Shown here piece after piece: positions 42,778 to 50,592 of a DNA stretch of 50,592 nucleotides. Under the pieces are notes generated by a model. The model made no database searches. It was not told where the DNA came from and was given only the letters and a program-made list of their open reading frames with translations. Within the stretch, counting starts at the first letter, position 1; each line of letters opens with the position of its first letter. Location: assembly GCF_006438785.1 (NCBI RefSeq), contig NZ_RCZB01000009.1:1-50592 (forward strand). Reading direction: 5' to 3'. The translations under genes were made by a program, and so were the position numbers. The stretch is from Rhodanobacter glycinis. Lineage in GTDB: Bacteria; Pseudomonadota; Gammaproteobacteria; Xanthomonadales; Rhodanobacteraceae.

Positions 42778-44076
42778 ATGCTTTATCAGATCCATGAATG
42801 GCAACGCTCGTTCCTCGGCCCGCTGAGCTACTTCGCGCAAGCCAACGCGAGCATGCTCAACGACAACAGCAGCCCGTTCGCCAAGCTGCCCGGCGCGCAG
42901 CGACTGGCCGCCGGCTACGAGCTGATCCATCGCCTCGGCAAGGATTACGAGAAGCCCGAGTTCGGCATCCATACCGCGACCGCCCACGATCACGAGATCG
43001 CGGTGATCGAGCGTGTCGCGCTGGAGAAGCCGTTCTGCCAGCTCAAGCGCTTCAAGCGCTTCAGCGACGATCCGGCCACCATCGAGAAGATGAAGAACGA
43101 TCCGGTGGTGCTGGTGGTGGCGCCGTTGTCCGGTCACCACTCCACGCTGCTGCGCGACACCGTGCGCACGCTGCTGCGCGATCACAAGGTCTACATCACC
43201 GACTGGGTCGATGCGCGCATGGTGCCGATCGCATCAGGCACGTTCGGGCTGGACGACTACGTCGCGTATGTGGAGGAGTTCATCCGCCACATCGGTGCGC
43301 GCCAGCTGCATGTGATCTCGGTATGCCAGCCGACTGTGCCGGTGCTGGCGGCGGTCTCGCTGATGGCCGCGCGCGGCGAGGACACCCCGCTCAGCCTGAC
43401 CATGATGGGCGGCCCGATCGACCCGCGACGCAGCCCTACCAGCGTCGACAACCTGGCCACCAACCAGCCGCTGTCGTGGTTCCGCGGCAACGTGATCCAC
43501 ACCGTGCCGCCGAACTATCCCGGCCGCGGCCGCGAGGTCTATCCCGGCTTCCTGCAGCACGCCGGATTCATCGCGATGAATCCCGGCCGCCATCTCAATT
43601 CGCACTGGGATTTCTACCAGGACCTGCTGCGCGGCGATCTCGACGACGCCGAGTCGCACCGTAAGTTCTACGACGAATACAACGCCGTGCTCGACATGCC
43701 GGCCAGGTTCTACCTGGACACCATCGAAAAGGTGTTCCAGCAATTCCTGCTGCCGCGCGGATTGTGGGATGTCGCCGGCGAGCGGGTGAACCCCGCGGCG
43801 ATCACGCGCAGCGCCCTGCTCACCATCGAGGGCGAGCTGGACGACATCTCCGGCCTCGGCCAGACCGAAGCGGCGCACGACCTGTGCAGCGGCATCCCGG
43901 CCCAGCGGCGTGCACACAAAATGATCGAAGGCGCCGGCCACTACGGCATCTTCAGCGGCCGCCGCTGGCGCGAGACGGTCTATCCGCAAGTGCGTGATTT
44001 CATCCGCCAGTTCGACGCCGCGCCACCAGGCGGGCGCGGCGCATCGAAAGTCAGCCGCGCGAAAAAAACGCGCTGA
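42778..44076 (+). CDS. phaZ: Intracellular polyhydroxyalkanoate (PHB) depolymerase
   Basis: 432 residues. An alpha/beta hydrolase that mobilises intracellular PHB granules. The nucleophile is Cys183 in VISVCQPTVPVL, as in the intracellular depolymerases of Ralstonia; the Asp and His partners are in GELDDISG and EGAGHYGIFSG. The starting MLYQIHEWQRSFLGPLSYFA and the MMGGPIDPRRSPTSVD and PPNYPGRGREVYPGFLQ stretches match the family. ATG at 42778. Its 3' end overlaps that of the convergent aldolase gene by 26 bases. No pha synthase genes are in the window. Confidence 0.95.
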   Translation: MLYQIHEWQRSFLGPLSYFAQANASMLNDNSSPFAKLPGAQRLAAGYELIHRLGKDYEKPEFGIHTATAHDHEIAVIERVALEKPFCQLKRFKRFSDDPATIEKMKNDPVVLVVAPLSGHHSTLLRDTVRTLLRDHKVYITDWVDARMVPIASGTFGLDDYVAYVEEFIRHIGARQLHVISVCQPTVPVLAAVSLMAARGEDTPLSLTMMGGPIDPRRSPTSVDNLATNQPLSWFRGNVIHTVPPNYPGRGREVYPGFLQHAGFIAMNPGRHLNSHWDFYQDLLRGDLDDAESHRKFYDEYNAVLDMPARFYLDTIEKVFQQFLLPRGLWDVAGERVNPAAITRSALLTIEGELDDISGLGQTEAAHDLCSGIPAQRRAHKMIEGAGHYGIFSGRRWRETVYPQVRDFIRQFDAAPPGGRGASKVSRAKKTR

Positions 44077-45070
44077 ACGCCTCGACGACGCGGGTAATGC
44101 CGTCGTCGTCGATATCCAGATGCGTGACCAGCCGCAGCGTCGGCAGATAGCCGATGCTGATGCGGATGCCCGCCTCGCGCAGATGGACGTCCAGTTCGCG
44201 CAGGCGCGCGGCGGGTACGTCGATGAACACCATGTTGGTGTGTTGACCGAGCAGGTCGACGCCGGCTATCTCGCGCAGGCGGCCGGCCAGATAGGCCGCA
44301 CGGTGATGGTCATCCGCCAGTCGTGCGACGTGGTGATCCAGAGCGTGCAGGCCCGCCGCCGCGAGGATGCCGGCTTGCCGCCAGCCGCCACCGGCGACCT
44401 TGCGCCAGCGCCGCGCCTTGTCGATCAACGCGTGCGAGCCGACCAGCACCGAACCGACCGGCGCACCGAGTCCCTTGGACAGGCATATCGACACCGTATC
44501 GAAGTGCCGCGCGATCTCGCGCGCCGGCACGGCGCAGGCTACCGCCGCATTGAACAACCGCGCGCCATCCAGATGCAGGCCCAGCCCGTGCGAGCGCGCC
44601 ACGTCGTGCGCGGCGGTGAGATAATCCAGCGGCAGCGTGCGGCCGTGCCAGGTGTTTTCCAGCGCCAGCACGCGGGTACGTGCGAAATGCGGATCGACCG
44701 GCTTGATCGCCGCCTCGATGCTTGCCAGCGGCAGCGAGCCATCGGCCGCCTGCACGATCGGTTGCGGCTGGATCGAGCCGAGCACCGCCGCGCCGCCGCC
44801 TTCGAACTTGTAGGTATGCGCGTCCATGCCGACCAGGTATTCATCGCCGCGTTCGCAGTGCGCCAGCAACGCCAGCAGATTGGACTGGGTGCCGCTGGGC
44901 ACGAACAACCCCGCATCGAAACCCAGATCGTCCGCCAGCCGCTGCTGCAACGCATTGACCGTGGGATCCTCGCCATAGACGTCGTCACCGACTTCCGCCG
45001 CCAGCATCGCCGCGCGCATCGCGGTGGTCGGCCGGGTCACCGTGTCACTGCGCAGATCAATCACGTGCAT
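44051..45070 (-). CDS. ltaE: Low-specificity L-threonine aldolase
   Basis: 339 residues. A fold-type I PLP enzyme that cleaves L-threonine and allo-threonine to glycine and acetaldehyde. IDLRSDTVTRPTTAMRAAM start, GDDVYGEDPT, PSGTQSNLLALL, HLDGARLFNAA, and the PLP lysine at Lys199 in CLSKGLGAPVGSV. ATG 45070 with AGAGGA 8 bases ahead; a GTG one codon upstream is possible. Downstream of lptG by about 77 bases on the same strand. Confidence 0.95.
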   Translation of the reverse strand: MHVIDLRSDTVTRPTTAMRAAMLAAEVGDDVYGEDPTVNALQQRLADDLGFDAGLFVPSGTQSNLLALLAHCERGDEYLVGMDAHTYKFEGGGAAVLGSIQPQPIVQAADGSLPLASIEAAIKPVDPHFARTRVLALENTWHGRTLPLDYLTAAHDVARSHGLGLHLDGARLFNAAVACAVPAREIARHFDTVSICLSKGLGAPVGSVLVGSHALIDKARRWRKVAGGGWRQAGILAAAGLHALDHHVARLADDHHRAAYLAGRLREIAGVDLLGQHTNMVFIDVPAARLRELDVHLREAGIRISIGYLPTLRLVTHLDIDDDGITRVVEAFSAFFSRG

Positions 45071-45146
45071 CACCGATCCTCTGTCTCTGTGGAAAATGCC
45101 GATGCCCGGAGGCTATGCCATGGTCGCCGCGCAGCCGCCGTCGCGG

Positions 45147-46262
45147 TCAGGCGCTGCGCCTGAAATACAGCCACGCCGCGAGCCCCAGTATCGAGGCCGG
45201 CAGCAGGTTGGCGAGCAGCGGCGAAAGGCCGTAGACCGTGCCGAAGTTGACCATCGCCTGTTGCAGGAAATACCAGCCGATCGCCAGCAACATGCCGATG
45301 AACATGCGCTTGCCCAGCCCGCCGGAACGCAGTGCACCGAACGCGAACGGCATCGCGCACAACACCAGCACCAGCACGTTGAGCGGATACAGCGCGCGAC
45401 CCCAGAACGCCACCGCGTAACTGCCCGGGCTTTGCCCGTTGCTTTCCAGATACTGGATGTTGCGGCGCAGGTCGCGCATGGACAGGTATTGCGGCTGGAT
45501 CACCGACTGCGCCAGCACCTGCGGATTGAGGCTGGACTGCCAGGGCTGGCTGGCGATCGTGCTGGGATGCGTACCCTGCGCATCGAGCGTGGTGTTGCGC
45601 ACGTCGTGCAGCACCCACTGGTTGCTGTCGTGTTCGGCGGTCTTGGCCCATTCGAAACGACTGAGCTGGCCATCGTTGCTGAAGGTGAACACGCGCACGT
45701 CGCTGAGTTGCACGCTGCTGACCCCGTCGTGCTGCTTGAGCGAGGTGCCGCGGGCATTGATGATGGTGTTGCCGTCGCGCGCCCACAGCCCGCTGTTGGT
45801 GCCCATGCCGAGGTCGCCGGATTTCATCCGAAGCTGCATCGCCTGCGCCTGCTGGTCGCCCCACGGCGCCGCGGTCTCGCCGAGGATCACCACGCCGACG
45901 ATAAGCACCGCCACCACGCCCACGGCCGAGCCCGCAATACGCAGGCGTGACATCCCGGCCGCACGCAGGGCGGTCAGTTCGCCGGTGCCGGCCAGCCCGC
46001 CCAGACCGAGCAGGCCGCCGATCAAGGCGGCATTGCCGAACATCTCGTAGGCGCGACGCGGAAAGGTCACCAGCACATAGACGATCGCGTTGCTCAGCGT
46101 ATAGCCGTGCTTGCCCACGCTGCCGAGCTGGCGCAGGAACTGGGTCACCGCGTCGAAGCCGGTCAGCACCAGCCATACCATCAGCAGCGAGCCGAGCACG
46201 CTCATCGCCACCAGCCGATCGACGCGCTTGATGTTGAACATGTTGGCGAGAGACAGCGTCAT
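45147..46262 (-). CDS. lptG: LPS export ABC transporter permease LptG
   Basis: 371 residues, six membrane helices (three before and three after a large periplasmic beta-jellyroll domain, about 100-270). With LptF and LptB it drives lipopolysaccharide from the inner membrane to the Lpt bridge. Seen: LTGFDAVTQFLRQLGSVGKHGYTLSNA, LGGLAGTGELTALRAAGMS, RALYPLNVLVLVLCAMPFAFGALRSGGLGKRMFIGMLL in parts. ATG 46262 overlaps the lptF stop (ATGA). Confidence 0.95.
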   Translation of the reverse strand: MTLSLANMFNIKRVDRLVAMSVLGSLLMVWLVLTGFDAVTQFLRQLGSVGKHGYTLSNAIVYVLVTFPRRAYEMFGNAALIGGLLGLGGLAGTGELTALRAAGMSRLRIAGSAVGVVAVLIVGVVILGETAAPWGDQQAQAMQLRMKSGDLGMGTNSGLWARDGNTIINARGTSLKQHDGVSSVQLSDVRVFTFSNDGQLSRFEWAKTAEHDSNQWVLHDVRNTTLDAQGTHPSTIASQPWQSSLNPQVLAQSVIQPQYLSMRDLRRNIQYLESNGQSPGSYAVAFWGRALYPLNVLVLVLCAMPFAFGALRSGGLGKRMFIGMLLAIGWYFLQQAMVNFGTVYGLSPLLANLLPASILGLAAWLYFRRSA

Positions 46263-47383
46263 GCCGGCGCACCCGCCTGCGGCTTGTGCGGCCGGGCTGC
46301 CTTGCGCGGCGAATACTGTTTCCACAGCATCCAGCCGGCCAGCGCCAGCACCACGGCATGCAAGACCCACAACGGCGCCTCGTTTTGCCAGTGGCCCTTG
46401 CCGATCTGCGCGCGGCCCAGCGCAAGCAGCAGGTAGTAGAGATAGAAGCTGACCACGGCCAGCAACAGGCGGCCATACTTCGGCTCGCGCGGGCTCTGTC
46501 GCGACAGCGGCAAGGCCAGCAGCAACAGCACCAGGGTCAGCGGCGGCGCATTGGCGCGCCAGGCGAACTCGGCGCGATCAGACGGATCGTTCGACTGGGC
46601 CAGTGTCCAGCTGCCCTTCGAGTGAGCCGGATCATCGTCATCATCGGCCTGCACGCTGGAGAGCGAGGTGTCGTTGCGCTGGTATTGCATCTGCCGCCAG
46701 TTGTCGGTGCCCAGCGGGATGTCGTATTGCCATCCGTCCTTGAACGCAATGAATCGGCCGTCGCCGTCGCTCTCCTGATACAGCTCGCCGCTGGCCGCGC
46801 TGACGACCTTCAGATGCGTCGGGCCATCCTTGCCGGTGCTCTCGGTGGCGACAAAGGTACGCCCCAGCTTGCTGCCATCGCGGCTCAGGCTGTCGACGAA
46901 GATGATGCCGCCCTTGCCCGGCAGGTTGGTGAAGCGACCCGCATCCAGTCCGGCCGCAATCACCGAACGATTGGCGGCGGCCACCATCGCGTCGCTAGTG
47001 CGCACGGCCCACGGCCCCAGCCACAGCGACACCAGTGCGGTGATCGCCACCAGCGTCACTCCGAGAATCAGCACCGGCCGCAGCAAGCCGGGCGGGCCCA
47101 TGCCGGAAGAGGCCAGCACATGCATCTCGCTCTCGCGATACATCCGGCCCAGTCCCATCAGCACGCCGATGAAACTGGCCAGCGGCATCATGTTGGTCAG
47201 GCCATCGAGCGTGCGCAGGCCTAGCACCTGGAACATCACGCTGGGCGGAAAACTGCCGTTGGCGACCTGCTGCAGCACCTTGGCGAACGCGCTGCCGGCC
47301 ACGATGACCAGCAGCACCACCACGGTGGCGGCCACGGTCTGCGCCAGCTCGCGCAGGAAATAGCGGTCGAGGATGCTCAGCAT
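46259..47383 (-). CDS. lptF: LPS export ABC transporter permease LptF
   Basis: 374 residues, six membrane helices around a periplasmic domain, like LptG. Seen: ILDRYFLRELAQTVAATVVVLLVIVAG, MMPLASFIGVLMGLGRMYRESEMHVLASSGMGP in parts, and a C-terminal helix bundle. The periplasmic domain carries an acidic run QADDDDDPAH around the middle. Part of the LptBFG complex. ATG at 47383. Divergent from pepA with 98 bases between, the order usual in Proteobacteria. Confidence 0.95.
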   Translation of the reverse strand: MLSILDRYFLRELAQTVAATVVVLLVIVAGSAFAKVLQQVANGSFPPSVMFQVLGLRTLDGLTNMMPLASFIGVLMGLGRMYRESEMHVLASSGMGPPGLLRPVLILGVTLVAITALVSLWLGPWAVRTSDAMVAAANRSVIAAGLDAGRFTNLPGKGGIIFVDSLSRDGSKLGRTFVATESTGKDGPTHLKVVSAASGELYQESDGDGRFIAFKDGWQYDIPLGTDNWRQMQYQRNDTSLSSVQADDDDDPAHSKGSWTLAQSNDPSDRAEFAWRANAPPLTLVLLLLALPLSRQSPREPKYGRLLLAVVSFYLYYLLLALGRAQIGKGHWQNEAPLWVLHAVVLALAGWMLWKQYSPRKAARPHKPQAGAPA

Positions 47384-47481
47384 GCGATAAACTTGTCCGC
47401 TTACCCACCGCGCCAGGTCGGCGCGGCAAATCACAAGTCTAGCCTGTCCGGCTGCCGCCGGGCCCATGCAGGAACATCCCG

Positions 47482-48969
47482 ATGACACTCCAGTTCAGCC
47501 TCGACACGGCCGCTCCCGAAACCGTCGACACGGCCTGCGTGCTGGTCGGCGTGTACGAACACGGCGTACTGACCAGTGCCGCCGCTCAGCTGGACAGCGC
47601 CGCCGGCGGCATGCTCAAACGGCAGGTGGAGAGCGGCGACATCAGCGGCAAGGCCGGCAGCAGCACGCTGCTTTTTGCGCCGACCGGTGTCGCCGCAAAA
47701 CGCGTGCTGGTGGTGGGCCTGGGCACGCAGAAGTCGTTCGATGCCGCTCGCTTCCAGAAAGTGAACCTCGAAGCGGCACGTGCACTTGGCCGTCTGCCGG
47801 TGGCCGATGCCGTGTCGTACCTGACCGAAGTGGACGTACCGGGCCGCGACAGCGCCTGGCGCGTGCGCATCGCCGCGCTGGCCAGCGATCATGCAGCCTA
47901 CCGTTACACCGCCACGTTCAAGCCGCGCGACAAGAACAAGCAGCCCGAACTGACTGCACTCGCGTTCGCGGCCAATGCCGACGCGCAAGTCGGACTCGAC
48001 CAGGCGGTGGCGATCGCCGACGGCGTGCGCTTTGCCCGCGAGCTGGCCAACCTGCCGCCGAACATCTGCAACCCGGCGTACATTGCCGCACAGGCGCAGG
48101 CGTTTGCCGACACGCAGGACAAGGTCAGCTGCAAGGTGCTCGACCACGTCGAGATGGAAAAGCTCGGCTTCGGTTCGCTGCTGGCGGTGGCGCGCGGCTC
48201 GATCAACAAGCCACGATTGATCGCACTCGAATACAAGGGCGGCAACGATGGCGACAAGCCGTATGCGTTTGTCGGCAAAGGCGTCACCTTCGATTCCGGC
48301 GGCATCAGCCTGAAGCCTGGCGCCGGCATGGAAGAAATGAAGTTCGACATGGGTGGCGCGGCCGGCGTGCTCGGTGCGTTTGTCGCCGCGGTGAAGATGG
48401 GCCTCAAGCTCAATCTGGTTTGCGTGGTGCCGAGCGTGGAAAACATGCCGGATGGCGACAGCTACCGTCCCAGCGACGTGCTGACCAGTTTGTCCGGCCT
48501 GACCATCGAAGTGCTGAATACCGATGCCGAGGGCCGGTTGATCCTGTGCGATGCGCTGACCTGGACCGCGCAGAACTACCAGCCGAAGGCGATGGTCGAT
48601 GCCGCCACGCTCACCGGCGCCTGCGTAGTCGCGCTGGGCAAACATGCCAGCGGCCTGATGAGCAAGCACGACGACCTCGCCGCCGAACTGCTCGCCGCCG
48701 GTGAGGAAACCCTCGATCGCGCCTGGCGCCTGCCGCTGTGGGACGACTATCAGACCCAACTCGACTCCGGCTTTGCCGACGTCGCCAACATCGGCGGCAA
48801 GAGCGCCGGTGCGATCACCGCCGCGTGCTTCCTGTCGCGCTTCACCGACGGCCAGCGCTGGGCCCATCTGGACATCGCCGGCACCGCGTGGGACGAAGGC
48901 CGCAAGGGTCTGGCTACCGGCCGGCCGGTCGCGTTGCTGGCGCAGTGGCTGCTGGATCGCGCTGGCTGA
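47482..48969 (+). CDS. pepA: Leucyl aminopeptidase (M17)
   Basis: 495 residues. An N-terminal macro-like domain (1-160) and a C-terminal two-metal peptidase domain with FVGKGVTFDSGGISLKPG, MKFDMGGAAGVLGA and the signature NTDAEGRL, then DAATLTGACVVALG. A hexameric cytoplasmic aminopeptidase; in some bacteria it also serves as a DNA-binding accessory in Xer recombination. ATG at 47482 with AGGAA 7 bases before it. Confidence 0.97.
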   Translation: MTLQFSLDTAAPETVDTACVLVGVYEHGVLTSAAAQLDSAAGGMLKRQVESGDISGKAGSSTLLFAPTGVAAKRVLVVGLGTQKSFDAARFQKVNLEAARALGRLPVADAVSYLTEVDVPGRDSAWRVRIAALASDHAAYRYTATFKPRDKNKQPELTALAFAANADAQVGLDQAVAIADGVRFARELANLPPNICNPAYIAAQAQAFADTQDKVSCKVLDHVEMEKLGFGSLLAVARGSINKPRLIALEYKGGNDGDKPYAFVGKGVTFDSGGISLKPGAGMEEMKFDMGGAAGVLGAFVAAVKMGLKLNLVCVVPSVENMPDGDSYRPSDVLTSLSGLTIEVLNTDAEGRLILCDALTWTAQNYQPKAMVDAATLTGACVVALGKHASGLMSKHDDLAAELLAAGEETLDRAWRLPLWDDYQTQLDSGFADVANIGGKSAGAITAACFLSRFTDGQRWAHLDIAGTAWDEGRKGLATGRPVALLAQWLLDRAG

Positions 48970-48992
48970 GCGCACCAAGGAGCCGACCTGCC

Positions 48993-49415
48993 ATGCCACG
49001 CGCCGACTTCTACCTGATCGACAAGCCGCGCTTTCGCGAGCAACCGCTGTTGCTGGTGTGTGAGCTGGCGAAGAAGGCGTTCTCGGCGCAGCAGCCGACG
49101 CTGATCCTGACCCGTGATTACGCACAGGCCGAAGCGGTCGACGAGCTGCTGTGGGCGTTCGACGAAGACGTGATGATTCCGCACCAACTGGCCGGCGACG
49201 ACGACGATGCGGCGACTGCCGTGCTGATCGTGCCGCCAGGCATCGACACCGCCGATCGTCCGTTGCTGATCAACCTGCGCGAGACCTGCCCCGGCGGCCG
49301 TTACCAGCGCGTGCTGGAGGTGGTGGCCGCCGATCCGGCCGAACGTGATGGTTCGCGCACGCGTTGGCGCGAGTACCAGCGGCTTGGATTCGAACTGCAC
49401 AAGAACGACATGTAG
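48993..49415 (+). CDS. holC: DNA polymerase III chi subunit
   Basis: 140 residues. RADFYLIDKPRFREQPLLLVCELAKKAF and the LWAFDEDVMIPHQLAGDD and VLIVPPGIDTADRPLLINL stretches match HolC, the clamp-loader accessory that contacts SSB. ATG 48993 with AAGGAG ten bases before. It follows pepA by 23 bases, a conserved pair. Confidence 0.93.
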   Translation: MPRADFYLIDKPRFREQPLLLVCELAKKAFSAQQPTLILTRDYAQAEAVDELLWAFDEDVMIPHQLAGDDDDAATAVLIVPPGIDTADRPLLINLRETCPGGRYQRVLEVVAADPAERDGSRTRWREYQRLGFELHKNDM

Positions 49416-49430
49416 CTGGCGACGCGCCGC

Positions 49431-50592
49431 TCATGCCAGGGCAATGACCGGTGGTGACGCCGCAACGATGGTGCGCGCCAGCGCGCTGGCCAGTTGTTCG
49501 CCGCTGAGCGGCTTGCACAGGAAGCCATCCATGCCGGCTGCGCGCGCACGCAGTGCGTCCCCGCTGCCCGAACGCGCGGTGACCGCCACGATCGGCAGAT
49601 GCCGCCCGGCATGCTCGCGCTGGCGGATCAGGCGGGCAATCTGGAAGCCATCGACGCCGGGCAGATCCAGATCCAGCAGCACCGCGTCGAAGCTCGCATG
49701 CGCCAGCTCGGCCAGCGCGGCGAGTCCGTTGACGACGTGCACCACGGCGTGTCCCTGCTGCTCCAGCAGGCCGCCGATCACCGCGGCCACGATGGTGTCG
49801 TCCTCCACCAGCAGCAACCGGAAGTTGCGGCCCGCCGTGTCCGTCGAGGGCGATGCCGGTGCCGGCTCGGCGAGCGGCAGTCGCACGAGGAACGTGCTGC
49901 CATGCGCGAGGCGCGATTCCAGTTCGATGCTGCCGTCCATCATGTCGACCAGTTCGCGGCAGATCGCCAGGCCCAGCCCGCTGCCGGCGCGCCGCTGTGG
50001 GCCGTCCTCCTGCTCGAAGCGCTGGAACAGCCGCGCCTGACTGGCTTCGGGAATGCCCGGGCCGGTGTCGCTCACGCTGAACAGCAAGCCGTCGGGCGTG
50101 CGCCGCGCGCGCAAGGTGACGTGGCCGTGCTCGGTAAACTTCAGCGCGTTGTTGGCCAGGTTCAACAGCACCTGCTTGATCCGCAGCGCATCGCCCACCA
50201 GTCGCGCCGGCAGGTCATCGGCCACCTCCAGCACGAAGCGGATGCCCTTGGTGTGGGCCAGGCCTTGTTCGAGCTGTGCGACATCCTCCAGCAGCTGGCG
50301 CGGATCGAACGGCGCCGGTTCCAGCTCCAGCTTGCCGGCCTCGATGCGGGCCAGGTCCAGCGCATCGTTGAGCAGCTTCAGCAGCATGCTGCCGGAGCGC
50401 TGCATGGCCTGGGTGTAGTCATGCTGCAACGGACTCAGCGGCGTGCTGAGCAGCAACTCGGCCATGCCCATCACGCCGGTCATCGGCGTGCGGATCTCGT
50501 GGCTCAGCGTGGCCAGGAACTGGGTCTTCGCCGCGCTCGCCGCTTCGGCCATCTGCCGTTGCTGCTCGACCAGTTGCATGTGATGGCGCTGC
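49431..50592 (-). CDS. Hybrid sensor histidine kinase/response regulator (N-terminus beyond window)
   Basis: At least 387 residues visible; the frame continues past base 50592, so the sensing part is unknown. Seen from the left edge of the visible protein: HisKA with FLATLSHEIRTPMTGVMG (phospho-His), HATPase_c with LLNLANNALKFT, DTGPGI and GSGLGLAICREL, then a receiver domain with the phospho-acceptor Asp in AVLLDLDLPGVDG and the conserved Lys in FLCKPLSG. It converges with holC, whose stop is 16 bases away. Confidence 0.93.
   Translation of the reverse strand, partial: QRHHMQLVEQQRQMAEAASAAKTQFLATLSHEIRTPMTGVMGMAELLLSTPLSPLQHDYTQAMQRSGSMLLKLLNDALDLARIEAGKLELEPAPFDPRQLLEDVAQLEQGLAHTKGIRFVLEVADDLPARLVGDALRIKQVLLNLANNALKFTEHGHVTLRARRTPDGLLFSVSDTGPGIPEASQARLFQRFEQEDGPQRRAGSGLGLAICRELVDMMDGSIELESRLAHGSTFLVRLPLAEPAPASPSTDTAGRNFRLLLVEDDTIVAAVIGGLLEQQGHAVVHVVNGLAALAELAHASFDAVLLDLDLPGVDGFQIARLIRQREHAGRHLPIVAVTARSGSGDALRARAAGMDGFLCKPLSGEQLASALARTIVAASPPVIALA

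Noticed and set aside
44150..45100. Plus-strand frames opposite ltaE
   Set aside because: Arg-rich shadows of a clear PLP enzyme gene.

Overview
The window is high-GC Gammaproteobacterial DNA. Gene content fits the Xanthomonadales, most likely the Rhodanobacteraceae (Rhodanobacter, Dyella, Luteibacter or similar). Pointers are the lptG-lptF divergent from pepA-holC, a single-chain PurL, a XerD/RDD/methyltransferase/PHB-depolymerase core, REP-like repeats and a RAYT remnant. This assignment is by recognition of gene order and protein style; no search was run.

Layout. 1-300: end of an IS3-family element cut by the window edge. 568-4556: a small unknown protein, then a three-gene unit: a 148-residue unknown, a double-domain KaiC-like ATPase, and a protein fusing a GGDEF diguanylate cyclase to a histidine kinase. 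4557-5079: an IS3 relic. 5080-14393 (minus): a two-partner secretion pair, a 2530-residue repeat-rich exoprotein (TpsA) followed by its outer-membrane transporter (TpsB). An AraC-family regulator is divergent from it. 15930-16727: a gene-free mosaic with a terminator, an IS110 tail, a perfect inverted repeat and two REP units. 16728-23483 (minus): a complete cyanophycin operon, isoaspartyl dipeptidase -> cyanophycinase -> cyanophycin synthetase -> a second, Mur-ligase-only protein.

23617-31506: a DUF2127-like membrane protein, a coupled glycosyltransferase/EamA-transporter pair, an unknown membrane protein, purL and a dsbC-like gene. 31760-32434: a PiuC/YbiX-type Fe(II)/2OG dioxygenase. An intact IS3-family (IS407-like) element of 1195 bp with a 4-bp target duplication sits exactly at its stop codon. 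33646-33966: a truncated RAYT transposase. 33991-40000 (minus): two consecutive exported RHS/YD-repeat proteins. The second ends in a probable toxin domain and overlaps a small AT-rich gene that is the likely immunity protein.

40399-50592: ordinary chromosomal genes: xerD, an RDD protein, a methyltransferase, intracellular PHB depolymerase, threonine aldolase, lptG, lptF, pepA, holC and the start-truncated end of a hybrid sensor kinase.

How they work together. Two carbon/nitrogen reserve polymers are represented: cyanophycin synthesis and full breakdown to Asp and Arg, and PHB mobilisation. Two surface or secreted competition/adhesion systems (TPS and RHS) lie next to mobile-element debris, which marks the accessory parts. 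The KaiC/GGDEF-kinase unit is a candidate signalling module connecting an ATP-driven KaiC ring with c-di-GMP and phosphotransfer. The most noteworthy items are that unit, the extra Mur ligase of the cyanophycin operon, and the RHS toxin/immunity pair.
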